From positions 124,001 through 188,000 of the forward strand of contig CAVTTJ010000004.1 of assembly GCA_963737575.1 (NCBI GenBank): a stretch of DNA of 64,000 bases, given 5' to 3'. This DNA comes from VRUE01 sp963737575 (GTDB taxonomy: Bacteria > Actinomycetota > Thermoleophilia > Solirubrobacterales > 70-9). Positions within the stretch are counted from its first letter, which is position 1. Every line of letters starts with the position of its first letter. The notes beneath the pieces were generated by a model. It was not told where the DNA came from and did no database searches. It was given only the letters and a program-made list of their open reading frames with translations. The translations under genes and the position numbers were made by a program. Below are positions 21,483 through 31,900 of the stretch, piece after piece.

Positions 21483-24400
21483 TTGCCCCTCCCACTGTTC
21501 GATGCGCTGCAGGTTCGGGCCCGCCTCTCGAGCTGCCTAGCCTTCTTTTCAAGGCGCTGAGCCTTGGCGCGCAGCCTTCGTGCCCGCTGAGAGGTCGATG
21601 CCGCACCCGCCTTTTCACGGAGCTGCTTCGCTTCGCTTGAGGCTCGCTTTGCACGCTGCCGGATTGCCGCGCAGTCCCCGAGGGGCTCGCTTGATCTACC
21701 CGATCCTTTGAAGGTATTGATTGGCGATGGCGGAGGAGCCTGCGTTCCGGGCCCATGGCACTCATCTGAGGCCGCGCAGGGCTGGAGAGGTCTGGATACG
21801 AGGAAGCCTCCGCCTTCTCGCGCATCGTAGATCTTCATCAGGGATCCATTCTGGTCCTGCGGCGCGAGGGTGTCGCGAGTGAAGAAATAGATGTCCTTGC
21901 CGCTAGAGCTCGTCGTCACCAGCCCGGAATCCGCCGGACCTGTGCCCAGCGAGACGATCTGTGTGTTCCCGTTCGCAAACTCGTACACGTCATCCTTTTC
22001 ATTGGTGTCGCGTAGGACGAACTGTTCTGCCGTTGTGAAGAACACCCGCCCGTCGTTCGCCAGATTGAGACCGTAGTCGGAGAGTCCAGTGTCGACCGCA
22101 TTGCTCGCACCACATGACACGCATTCCAGTTCATCGCCTGCTGATTCATATCGATAGAGCTCATAGTGTCCGTGGTTGGCCGCGCCCGTCAGCGGCAACA
22201 GCGATTCGAATGCCGCGAACTCTCCACTGGGCGTTACCTGGAAATCCCCGAAGCTGTGGGTTCCCGCCTGTCGCACGCCGTGCACCACACCCTGTTGGTC
22301 GATCGGTTGGTACGGCGGAATGACGTAGCCGAACTCGGTGACCGCCTGCTTGCCGCTGGTCGCGAAGACGTGATGGTTGGACGACCTCACCGCGACGCCA
22401 CTCGAGTTCGAGAGCGCACCACCGAATGTCGCAATCGGCACCCCGGTCGAATCAAAGACTTTGACAAGGGTTCCTGTATCGGCATACACGTCGCCCGTTG
22501 CTGGATCGGTTGACACAGCAGTTACTTCGCTCGCGAATGGCTCGGGCGTCGGTTCGGGCGGCGTACCCGTGGCAAATTCAGAAGCGGAGTAGGCGCCGAG
22601 AGCCCTTTCCCCTTCGATATGACCGACGTAGACGCGACCCGCGTTTGCCGCGACATCGCAGGTGCCCGAGAATGACCCGGTAGCAACCGCGCCGGAATAG
22701 TCTGCCTCCGTGATGGGACCCCCACTTGGCGTGTACCGCCAGACGTAGCCGAAGTAGTCGCCTATGTAGAGCGAGCCGGTCGTCTCGTCAACACCAACGC
22801 CACATGCGAGGCCGAATTCACCGTTGGCGTTCCCGCTTCCTGTGATGGTTGCGAGATGTTCGCCGGTGGGTGCGAAGACGTCGATCTTGCTTTCGAAGCA
22901 GCACGCGGCGCTGACCACGTAGATGTCCCCATCCGTGGCCCCTCCGGAATTGTCGACGGCAACCTGAGCCGTGCCTTCGATCACCCAGCTGAACCCGGAG
23001 AGTTCGTTCGTGCCGGCATCGGGACCCGCCGTGAAATTGTCGGGGTCGCCGTTCGGCTGGAACCGATGGACCGTTCCGCTTTCAAGCTCGGGAACGTAGA
23101 CATCACCGTTAGATTGATCGACTGCGAGGCCTTCCGGGGTTTCGAAGCTGCCCCCAAAGCTCGAATTGACAACCGGGTGTTCGGGCGGCTGGGGGCCCGG
23201 CTTTACAAGGCTCGAATCGATCGTCGCTATGAAGTGGGGGGGCTGGCCCGGCTGCGCCACATAGAGATTTGGCTGCCCCACGACGCCATTGGCGGAACCG
23301 TCGAGCTTCTCTGGGCTGACGAAAAAGACGGTGCCGTTCCCTGACGCGACGCCGGCGCCGCCGGCAAAGGCAACCGTGCTGCAATCCGGGCCGCCCGAGA
23401 CGACATTCCAGTTGGTGATCGGTTCGCAGGAATCGGTGTTGCCTGTCCCTTCCGTGCCGGTCGACACCCGGTGAACGGAGGCGCTGGACTGGCCGATGTC
23501 GGCCCGGAAGAGATCGGCGCTTTCGTCGGTGTCCTGATCTTCGGTAGTTACAACCGGATCCGGGGTCGTGAAGAAGACTCTTCCGCCGTCGGCCGTCATC
23601 CCGTTGTAGATGGCACCGCTGGGGCTTTCGAGCACCTTGATGGACCCTGGACTGGTGCCGACATGCATGTAGAGGTCGTAGTACCGGTTGCCGGCCGCGT
23701 CTTCGTCGACAACCTTCCCGATCAGAACGCGGCTGCCGTCCGACGACACATCCAGCTCGGCCACTTCGCCGGTGATCGGCGTGCCATTGGGAAGCGTGGA
23801 GACCAACTGGGTGGCGTCCGAGCCCAGATCGCGGTCATAGATCCACATGCTGCCGCTGTTTGCGGACGCCTCGAACTGTTGATTTGAGGCAAAAATGAAG
23901 TGGGAGCCGTCGTCCGAGAGGTGCTTCCGCACTTCACCGACGGGATTGGCCGCCGGATTCAGGGATCCGGCCATGCCCTTGACGAGGCCGCCGCCGGCCA
24001 AGCGCAGCGGGATATTGCTCGAGCCGTCTTCGAAGCAGGGATTGCAGATCTGTTTGCCTGCGAACGCGAACTCTTCGAGATCGGCGTCGGAGTCTGCCAA
24101 GGGCGAACCGTACGGTTCGGTAGAAGGAAGGCCATTCGCAGGCAGGCCGACGTACTTCGTCGTCCATCCGTCAGCACCCCTGGTGGCCACGTATGGATCG
24201 TGGCCATAGTTCGTCGGGCTCCCACCAATTGTCAGGGCGCCATAGTGGAATGAGTAGAGCAGCTTTTCCCGCGCGTCGGGACGGGCATCGAGTGGCGCCT
24301 GGCCCGGCAGGAGATCGGATTCCACGTCATAGCCGCCCTGGTCGGCTGCAGACACAAGCTCGTACGCGCGGCAATCCGGCACGAGAGCTGCACCCGTCTG

Positions 24401-26080
24401 CTTCCGCACCAGAGCATTGGGGCAGGGATCGGTCGCCGGGGGAGGCGGGAATGTCCTGAATGTCTGATCCGGCCCGTTCGTGGTGCCGGCGTCGTTGTGG
24501 GCGACGATTCGATAGTGATAGACGGTGTCCGCCGTGAGACCGGTCACGACCTGGGTGAAGCTTTCGGCGACATCGTTTGTTTCGAGATGCTCGTCCGGTG
24601 ACGGCGTCGATGCTCCGTAGATGCCGGCTTCCGTGCCGTACTCGATGTGATAGCTGGTCATCCCGCCGTTGGGATCGACCGTGAGGCCGAACTGCACTCC
24701 GTCGGTATTCACCTTCGAGACTCCCGCTTCCACAACCACGGGGGGGCCGGAGGCGCTGAACGCGTGATCGGCGCCCTTCGAGATCACCCCGTTTGCGTTC
24801 GCCGCCGTCAGCCTGAAGTGATAGGTATTCCCCTTCGTCAACCCTTCTACGGCGACCGAGACTTCGTTGCTGCCGCTCGCTCCGCCGAAGACCTTGCCCT
24901 CGGCACATTCCTCGGTGTGACCGTAGGGCGACGAGGTCGACCCCCATTCGAACTCGCAATCGGTCGTATCGATTCCGTCTGGATCCACAACTCCATGAAG
25001 GACGGCGCTGGTCGGGCCCACATCGGGAACGCCGGTGGTGACCGTCGGGATGGTGATCGGCCCGGTCGGCGAGAAGCTGTCTATGGTCGATGGACTCCTG
25101 TTGTTCGCCGCGTAGACGGTGTGCGTATGCTCATTGACAGCAATCCCTCGCGAGTTGCTGAGCCCTGGGTATGCCGGTTCATCCGGTAGGCCGAAGGTGT
25201 CCAAGAGGCCACCAGTCGGCGTGTAGTGCTTGATGCTGTTTCCCTCGTCGACGTAAACGTCATTGTTCGATAGGTCGATCGCCACCGCAGTGGCGGGACC
25301 AGGATCGATTTCCCCCAGAAATTCGCCGGTCGGGCTGTACTTTAGGACCGCAGCCGAGTAATAGGGAGCCAGGGTGTAGAAGTTCCCCTGGGAGTCCATA
25401 TCGAAGTCACAAAAGTTTCCCGGGCTGAGGTTGACAACCGTGCCGGTCGCGATTCCCATAGCGTCATACTCGATAATTCCCTGGTTGTACTTGTCGCGCC
25501 AGAAGTGCCCATTCGGCCCCACTGCCGCTCCACACACGTCACCGGTTTCTTCGATCGGGTATCCCCCACCTTCAATGGGCGCGCCGGATGGGAGGTATCC
25601 ATGGATCGGGCCGTACTCGGGAAAGGCGTAGAACTGGCCCTGGCTTGCCGTTCCCGAGTTGTCGATCTCAAGATCACCGTAGTAGCCGAAGCTCTGAGGG
25701 CTGATCACCGTCTTCGGCGCCAGGGCGCTGAAGACCGTCGACGTGCCGCTTTCGTTGAACTTGTAGATCCGTTCCGGAAAAGCACTGGACGCCGCGAGAA
25801 TGTCACCGCTAGATTGGTCGATGTCGATCTTTTGAAGGGAGCCGCCCTGGAAGGTTGGGGATTCGATTCCCACCGCGTCACTTCCGTCGGTCGAGCCGGT
25901 CGGGTACGTGCCGTTGTACTTCGTCAGTTCGACCGTTTCTGCAGAGGCCGGCCCCGGGAGGAGCAGCATCGAGAGAGCACAGAGAGCGGCCGCGATTGAG
26001 CCGACTCCCGTGAGCCTGCTGGCCGAACCATATGAAAGCTCTCTCGACATCGCCTTGGACTTTCTCCTCGCAGTGGCCAT
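21479..26080 (-). CDS. Secreted NHL/Fn3/TolB-like protein with nested second NHL propeller, A2 subtype, operon 2
   Basis: Intact, 1533 aa. After a signal peptide (about 24-47, ending GPASA) come NHL repeats (about 60-330), two Fn3-like modules (about 335-550), the signature 'ALVRKQTGAALVPDCRAYEL' and a TolB-like propeller ('HLSDDGSHFIFASNQQFEAS', 'LDVSSDGSRVLIGKVV'). Between 'IATIDSS' and 'VVHGVRQAGTHSFGDFQVTP' about 300 residues are inserted (roughly 22285-23220) that are themselves NHL-like ('GLAVDQSNGDVYVPELESG', 'GVGVDETTGSLYIGDYFG'). The gene ends with 'KIYDAREGGGFL', 'ASDECHGPGTQAPPPS' and a helical cationic tail bracketed by two Cys (CAAIRQRAKRA ... ERRARTC). The ATG lies three bases after the stop of 26084-28909. 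Confidence 0.85.
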   Translation of the reverse strand: MATARRKSKAMSRELSYGSASRLTGVGSIAAALCALSMLLLPGPASAETVELTKYNGTYPTGSTDGSDAVGIESPTFQGGSLQKIDIDQSSGDILAASSAFPERIYKFNESGTSTVFSALAPKTVISPQSFGYYGDLEIDNSGTASQGQFYAFPEYGPIHGYLPSGAPIEGGGYPIEETGDVCGAAVGPNGHFWRDKYNQGIIEYDAMGIATGTVVNLSPGNFCDFDMDSQGNFYTLAPYYSAAVLKYSPTGEFLGEIDPGPATAVAIDLSNNDVYVDEGNSIKHYTPTGGLLDTFGLPDEPAYPGLSNSRGIAVNEHTHTVYAANNRSPSTIDSFSPTGPITIPTVTTGVPDVGPTSAVLHGVVDPDGIDTTDCEFEWGSTSSPYGHTEECAEGKVFGGASGSNEVSVAVEGLTKGNTYHFRLTAANANGVISKGADHAFSASGPPVVVEAGVSKVNTDGVQFGLTVDPNGGMTSYHIEYGTEAGIYGASTPSPDEHLETNDVAESFTQVVTGLTADTVYHYRIVAHNDAGTTNGPDQTFRTFPPPPATDPCPNALVRKQTGAALVPDCRAYELVSAADQGGYDVESDLLPGQAPLDARPDAREKLLYSFHYGALTIGGSPTNYGHDPYVATRGADGWTTKYVGLPANGLPSTEPYGSPLADSDADLEEFAFAGKQICNPCFEDGSSNIPLRLAGGGLVKGMAGSLNPAANPVGEVRKHLSDDGSHFIFASNQQFEASANSGSMWIYDRDLGSDATQLVSTLPNGTPITGEVAELDVSSDGSRVLIGKVVDEDAAGNRYYDLYMHVGTSPGSIKVLESPSGAIYNGMTADGGRVFFTTPDPVVTTEDQDTDESADLFRADIGQSSASVHRVSTGTEGTGNTDSCEPITNWNVVSGGPDCSTVAFAGGAGVASGNGTVFFVSPEKLDGSANGVVGQPNLYVAQPGQPPHFIATIDSSLVKPGPQPPEHPVVNSSFGGSFETPEGLAVDQSNGDVYVPELESGTVHRFQPNGDPDNFTAGPDAGTNELSGFSWVIEGTAQVAVDNSGGATDGDIYVVSAACCFESKIDVFAPTGEHLATITGSGNANGEFGLACGVGVDETTGSLYIGDYFGYVWRYTPSGGPITEADYSGAVATGSFSGTCDVAANAGRVYVGHIEGERALGAYSASEFATGTPPEPTPEPFASEVTAVSTDPATGDVYADTGTLVKVFDSTGVPIATFGGALSNSSGVAVRSSNHHVFATSGKQAVTEFGYVIPPYQPIDQQGVVHGVRQAGTHSFGDFQVTPSGEFAAFESLLPLTGAANHGHYELYRYESAGDELECVSCGASNAVDTGLSDYGLNLANDGRVFFTTAEQFVLRDTNEKDDVYEFANGNTQIVSLGTGPADSGLVTTSSSGKDIYFFTRDTLAPQDQNGSLMKIYDAREGGGFLVSRPLQPCAASDECHGPGTQAPPPSPINTFKGSGRSSEPLGDCAAIRQRAKRASSEAKQLREKAGAASTSQRARRLRAKAQRLEKKARQLERRARTCSASNSGRGK

Positions 26081-26083
26081 CGT

Positions 26084-28909
26084 CTACCGCACCGTTCTCG
26101 ATCGGTTGGGTCGTCCGCGGTCGCGCTTTCGGGAGGCTTTCCCAGAGCATTCCGTCTGCAGATTGGTCCTCCGGGTCGTCTGCACCCCGTTTTGACCGAT
26201 CAACTTGACCGCAGCGGTCCGCTCCGATTCGCAAAGGTCCTCGCTGTTGACCAGCAGCCCCTTCTTCCCGCCCTGCAGGTTCAGGACAAATTTTTCGACC
26301 GGGATATCGGGAATGGACGAGAAGGTCGAGCGGAGGCGGCCGCCCTTGACTGCATCTATGCGGCTGACCAGCTCGACATGGAACTGACCCCTCAGGTCGG
26401 CGACAAGATCGGGCAACTTGTGATCCGAGGATCGGAGGTACACGGCACCGCTCAGCGGTTCATCGAGAAGGGGAGTGAACGCCGTTGCGTAGCCGAGCAG
26501 GGACCCGGCCGGACATGCGCCTTCCGCAAACAATGCTCTGGTGCACACGGTCCCGATGTGCCCGTTGTCGAGGAGCTCGACATGAGGCATCGTCACGACC
26601 GCTCGTTGCAGATTGGCTTCCCCTTCATCGGTTCTCAGCACGGCTTGGAGGGCTGGATGGCCGGTGTGCTTGGTCGAGCCACGCAGCTTCAGGGTGAGCT
26701 TCGGACCGAATGGGAGTTCGCTGCAGTTGCCCACCTGAAAATGCGCGCTCTGACTGGATATCGCTCCCTCATCGCCCGAGATCGCAGCTTCCACCGAGAA
26801 GGGATCGCAGTTGGTCGGGTTGATCGCAAAACCAGGACGGTCGAGATCGACCTGAATCTTTCGCAGGCGAAGGGGAACCCCTTCCAGGATCTGGGGGATC
26901 GGATCGGACACGGCCGTAACCTGCGCGCTCACCGGATCCACGCTGATCGCCACCCTCACCGCCACCGCGCCGAGGTCATACGGTCCCGCGAGCGCAGGCA
27001 CGACCACGACCAGGCTGAGAGGCGCGCCCTTATACGGACCCGCCAAGTAGACCCTTCCTGTGCTGTAGAGCGGGTGCGTACCAGCGCCCGCTGCCGCGAC
27101 CGCGGTGCCGATCTCACTTGCGGCAGGACAGGCCGGCGTGGCCTGCTCGACAAGGCCGGAGTAGCTCGGATTGGAGAGCAGATCGAGCGCTGCCTGCGGA
27201 CAGTAGGGAATACCTTTGACGGTCGCCGCAAAACCAGGGGGGGTTTTTACGAAGACCCCAGTTATGTTTTGGTCGCCGTCTTCCCGGTTCAACCGCAGGG
27301 TGAACGGGGAATGCATACCCGCAGTCGGGTTTTCGGTGCCTGCCGACACCGACGGGTTGAAGGGCCGATGCGGACCCGGACAGGGATTGCCGTTCGGGCC
27401 GGATTCGATGGTGAAGTAGCTGGTCGAATTCTGATTCGTCAGGGCTCCGTTCCAGGGAACGAATTCGCTTACCACCGGGTAGGTGCCGCACCGGGTCGGC
27501 GTCGCCAGCAGGCCCCTCTCCGATCCAAAGATGTGCATGTCGAGCTCCTGAAGTGGCTGCTGCGGAAGATCCTTGAATTCGATGACGAGCTGTCCGGTAT
27601 CTGGATCAGCTTTGACCGTTCCCAGGAGCTTGACGTGGGTCCCGGCCCCGTCCGCCGCGAGGACGAGTCGATACTTTTCGCCTGGTAACGGCTGGCCTAG
27701 GTACATCCCGCCGGGGATCGGTTCGGGGAGGGAAGCGACGTCAATCGAAAGCGTGCCGATCTTCGCCGACTCCGGGCATTGGGCGGGCCCGCGCGTTCCG
27801 ATCCCGGTCTGGTCATCAGCGCACGCGACCTTGCCGTCCGCGGCATTGGGGTTGATCGAGAAGCCATCGGGCAGGGTTACCAGGCTTGAACGGATCTCCG
27901 ATGCAGATGGAGTGGTTGGGCTGAGCCCCTGAGGGACCGTCAGGTCGACATCCACTCCCGACGCCGTATCGGCCTGATTGGTCGTCGGGGTCGCCGAGAG
28001 ACTTGGATTAAAGTTCAGCTGATCACAGCCGGTGGTCGGTGGCCAAGGCGTTTCGGCGTGGTATTCATCCCCGTTGTAATATTCGAGATCGGCGCTGAAC
28101 GTGAGCGGTACTCCACAGGTGGTCGGGTTCTGGAGATATGCCGCCGGTGTGGAATTCGAGCCGATCCCAGAGACCGTTCCGTCGCCGCATGCCGCAAGGA
28201 CTCCGCATTCCCCGAAACTCTGCAGCGGCGTGATGAATCTGTAGAAGTCGTTCACCGGATCTGCCGGTACGCCCCACAGTTCGAAACCGAGCCGGGGGAA
28301 CATGAGAACGTGAACGATCGGTGCGCTGACGGAGTCGAGGCCATAGTCACTATCCGTTCGCCCGGAGAGATCGATCAATATCGGAAAACCAACGAGCGGG
28401 AAGATGAAGCCGACCTGTCCTGCCTGATCTGGATGTGTGACCATGTTGTAGAGCGGCATATGAAAGGTGAAGCCGGTTTCCGGTTCGCCCGCTTCGACCA
28501 TTCCTACCTGTGACTCCACCGGGCAGTTGGCGACGCTGAACGCGCTCAGGTCACATTTGGGCGCTGCATGGGGGTCTCCGATGAAGCCGGTGGGAAAGTG
28601 AAATGAGACCTGTCGAGGATCGTCGCAGTAACATGGATCTCCGGGTTCGTCGAGGCGGAATTTGTAGGTGATTGAAAAGTGGGCGTTCGGGTGCCCGCCG
28701 GCCTGAGTAGTACTCGTCGACGCCGTCAGTTCATCGATACCGGTTGCGGCCGAGGCAGGAGCAGCAAATACGCCCACCGCCGCCGCCATGGCGATCAGGA
28801 TTGCGCAGAGGGCAGAGGTCAGCATTGGCCTGCCTGGCCGCCGATCCGGCGCGTTCAGCTGGCTCGACTCCATGATCCCCGCCTCCCTATCACTCCTTTT
28901 GTTAGCCAT
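26084..28909 (-). CDS. Large secreted protein, B1 subtype, operon 2
   Basis: Intact, about 942 aa. Two starts are credible. ATG 28909 overlaps the upstream stop by 8 nt (ATGGCTAA, as at 8987-8994) with GGGAG upstream. ATG 28873 (MESSQLNAPD) has a better spaced GGAGG. Both keep the signal sequence LTSALCAILIAMAAAVGVFA ending PASA. B1 signatures are 'STSTTQAGGHPNAHFSITYK', CYCDDPRQVSFHFPTG, 'FIGDPHAAPKCDLSAF', 'KIGTLSIDVASLPEPIPGGM', 'DLPQQPLQELDMHIFGSERG' and 'INPTNCDPFSVEA'. The end is a lone Cys plus a basic tail (SGKASRKRDRGRPNRSRTVR). Confidence 0.85.
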   Translation of the reverse strand: MANKRSDREAGIMESSQLNAPDRRPGRPMLTSALCAILIAMAAAVGVFAAPASAATGIDELTASTSTTQAGGHPNAHFSITYKFRLDEPGDPCYCDDPRQVSFHFPTGFIGDPHAAPKCDLSAFSVANCPVESQVGMVEAGEPETGFTFHMPLYNMVTHPDQAGQVGFIFPLVGFPILIDLSGRTDSDYGLDSVSAPIVHVLMFPRLGFELWGVPADPVNDFYRFITPLQSFGECGVLAACGDGTVSGIGSNSTPAAYLQNPTTCGVPLTFSADLEYYNGDEYHAETPWPPTTGCDQLNFNPSLSATPTTNQADTASGVDVDLTVPQGLSPTTPSASEIRSSLVTLPDGFSINPNAADGKVACADDQTGIGTRGPAQCPESAKIGTLSIDVASLPEPIPGGMYLGQPLPGEKYRLVLAADGAGTHVKLLGTVKADPDTGQLVIEFKDLPQQPLQELDMHIFGSERGLLATPTRCGTYPVVSEFVPWNGALTNQNSTSYFTIESGPNGNPCPGPHRPFNPSVSAGTENPTAGMHSPFTLRLNREDGDQNITGVFVKTPPGFAATVKGIPYCPQAALDLLSNPSYSGLVEQATPACPAASEIGTAVAAAGAGTHPLYSTGRVYLAGPYKGAPLSLVVVVPALAGPYDLGAVAVRVAISVDPVSAQVTAVSDPIPQILEGVPLRLRKIQVDLDRPGFAINPTNCDPFSVEAAISGDEGAISSQSAHFQVGNCSELPFGPKLTLKLRGSTKHTGHPALQAVLRTDEGEANLQRAVVTMPHVELLDNGHIGTVCTRALFAEGACPAGSLLGYATAFTPLLDEPLSGAVYLRSSDHKLPDLVADLRGQFHVELVSRIDAVKGGRLRSTFSSIPDIPVEKFVLNLQGGKKGLLVNSEDLCESERTAAVKLIGQNGVQTTRRTNLQTECSGKASRKRDRGRPNRSRTVR

Positions 28910-31900
28910 GGGTCTGGCTCCCGTGACTGCGGCCATGCCGTCTTCGGTGCTGGCCCCCGCGTCGCTTCTTCTTGTGCCCCTTGCCTTGCTTGCCCTTGCT
29001 GGAAGATGGCGGCCGCGCGTTGCCGGTCGCGCCCAGTTCACCTTCCGTGCCGATACCCAGCACGGCAGGAGTCGGATTGCCGGGACCGTGGCACTCGTCG
29101 GCGGCGGCACAGGGCGCAAAGTCGGGCGCCGAATCGAAGCCGCCGCCGGTACGTGCGTCGTAGAACTTGATGAAGGCGCCATTGTGGTCCTGCGGCACCA
29201 GGCTGTCGTAGGTAGAGAAGTAGACATCAGTTCCGTCGGCGCTGACGGACTCGAGCCCGGTCCGTGCTTTCGGCAGTTCGAGAATGTTCTGAACCGCGCT
29301 GCCGCCCGTGAAATCGCGGGATCCGGTTCCGGAGCTGATCAGCTGGGGCCGGCCGTCCACGAACTCGTAGACGTCGATGATCCCTTCATCGACGTCCCTC
29401 GCAACGAGCGAGTCTTTCGTGTCGAAGAACACCCGTCCGTCGTTCGACATGAACGGCCCGCTCTCGCTGGCCGTGACGTCAGCGGTGGGCGGAAGACCAT
29501 CCGGTCGGCACGAGGCGCACAGCAGGGAGCCGCTATCTGCGTCGTAGGCATACATCTCTCGATAACCGTGGCTGTCATAACCGGTCAGATTTGCAGAAGT
29601 CAGAAAGCCAGCATGGGCGCCATCCGGCGAAATCTGCATCCGATCGATCTCGGTTCCGGGATCCAGCGTCGCCACGAGATGCGCCGCGCCGTTCCGATAG
29701 AGGTAGAGATTCCGAGCATCCTCGATACCTGGTCGTTCGGGATCAAGTGATTCCGGCGAATAGAAGTACACATCGCCGGAGTTGCTCGCGATATAGTCAT
29801 CTATCGCGGGAACGCTGATGAACCCGAATGGATGCCCTCGCTCGGTCGTCAGCGGAATGGCTCCACATCCCGAGCTCCCGGCCCACGAGGGGCCACACGA
29901 GGTGTCGTTGCCGACGCCGTTCCCCTGTGAGAGGCGCGTTAGCGAACCTTCTCCTTCGCCCTCTTCCCAGCGGTAGATATCCAGGCTGTGGTCGGTGTCA
30001 TCGGGGGTCAGCTGGCGCGCCGAGTCGAATATCACCTTCGATCCGTCCCGGGTCATCCCGATGAACGTCGCATCTCCCTGCGTTATGTCATAGGTAATTG
30101 CATCATCGACCCGCAGGTACAGGTGCACGGGACCGTCGACCCCTTTGACCTCCATGAGAATATGAGAACCGTCCCTTGATATCGCCGGGAATTCGATGTA
30201 TTCCCGCGTGGCGTTCGCGCGCTCCTGTGGGATGTCGGTCCCAGCGGGCGTTTTCGAGATGATCGTGACCGTCTTGTCGGCGATCTGGTTGTCGTAGGCC
30301 GAGCCCGGAGCACCGACCACACCGCCGGGGGCGAATGCATAGTTCAGTTTCGAGAACGCAAAATGGGTGAAATCGCCTGAGAGGGCTTCGTCGCCGAATT
30401 GGTTGCCGATTTCGTGTCCGCCGCCCGGAACGCTGTTGACGTTGGTCGGAAGAATCCCCAATCGCTGCCCCTTCCAGTTGTACAGCCCGGCCTGGGTTTC
30501 AACGGGAACCGATTCGTAGTGATAGATAGGATCGCCATCGTTGTGGTCGATGCACATATCCATCGAATCTGAACAGCGATGGCGGGCAGCCAGAAGTGCT
30601 TCTTTTCCGGTCGAGCCCGGAAGGGTGGTAACCCAGCCGGTGTTCGTGCGCGTCGCCATGTAGAGGTCGAACACGGAGTTCGTTCCGTACAGGCCTTCGA
30701 TGCCTCCCCACCCGGCGTAGAAGCTGAAGCGCGCCGGGCTCGTCGCCAGGCCGGTGTTTACGGTCCACAGGTTTCCGTAGTTGACCAAGCAGCCGGTACC
30801 CGCACACCCGGAGCTGAGGGTGACTCCCCAGATCGCATCGCTCGGCTGCATCAGAATCGAGCCCGCGTTTCCCGGAGAGACGAGCTCGTAAGCGCGGCAG
30901 TCGGGCAGGTAGCTGCTTCCGGTCTGCTGGCGGACGTGGCCGTTCGGGCAGCTGGGCGGTGCGAAATCGAATGTGGTATCGGGGCTGGCCCTGGTGCCCC
31001 ATTGGTTGGTCGCGACCACGCGGAAGTGATACGTAACGTCGCTCTCCAAATTCGTGACATGCTGAGACACCGCTTGCGACCCGCCGGCCGCGCCGATGTC
31101 CTCGTCCGGCTGCGGGACCACGCTCCCGTAGCTCGGTGTCGTCCCGTATTCGAACCGGTAGGTGGTGTCGTACCCCGTCGGTGCGATCCGCGCGTTCAGG
31201 GTCGCCGTTCCGTTCAGCACTTCCGTCGCCGTGACGCCCGCGACGTCGGGCGGCGAGGCCGTCCTGAATAGTTCATCCGGGCCGTACGTGGTTCCCAGTT
31301 CATTAGCGGCGACGATGCGGTAGTGGAAGGTCTTCCCTGACGGAAGCCCATCGAGGTCGACCGCCACGTCCTTGACACCCGGGGCCGAGCCGGCGTCTGC
31401 CGTCTCGGTCCGTTGGCCGTATTCCGTGTCAAGCCCGTATTCGAAGTAGTAGTGGGTGTCGCTGTTGTCCGGATCAAACGAGCCGTTCAGGGTTGCGTGG
31501 TGGGGTTCAAGGTCCGATGCGGGTTTCGTGTGCAGCCTCACGACCGCGACCGGCGTCACCGTTCTGTTGACGCCGTTGTTGCTGCCGTTCGCATTGCCCG
31601 CATGGAGCCGGTAGCTGTAGGCGGTGCCGGTGTCCAGACCGGGCAGCGTCGCGGTCACCTCCGTCGAAGAACCCGAGTAGGGAAGCGTTTCCGTGCTTGT
31701 GCACGGCACCGAGTTGCCGTATTCCTGCGAGGTGCCGTATTCGAATTCGCAGGTGGTGATTTCTGGGCCGCCGGAGCGATCGACGCGGCCGGTGACCATG
31801 GCCGAGGTATGACCGACATCGTCGATTTCCGGTCCTCTCGTGAACATGTCGGGGAGGATCTGACCTGCCGCGAATTTGACGATGTTTTCGCCCTGGCCGA

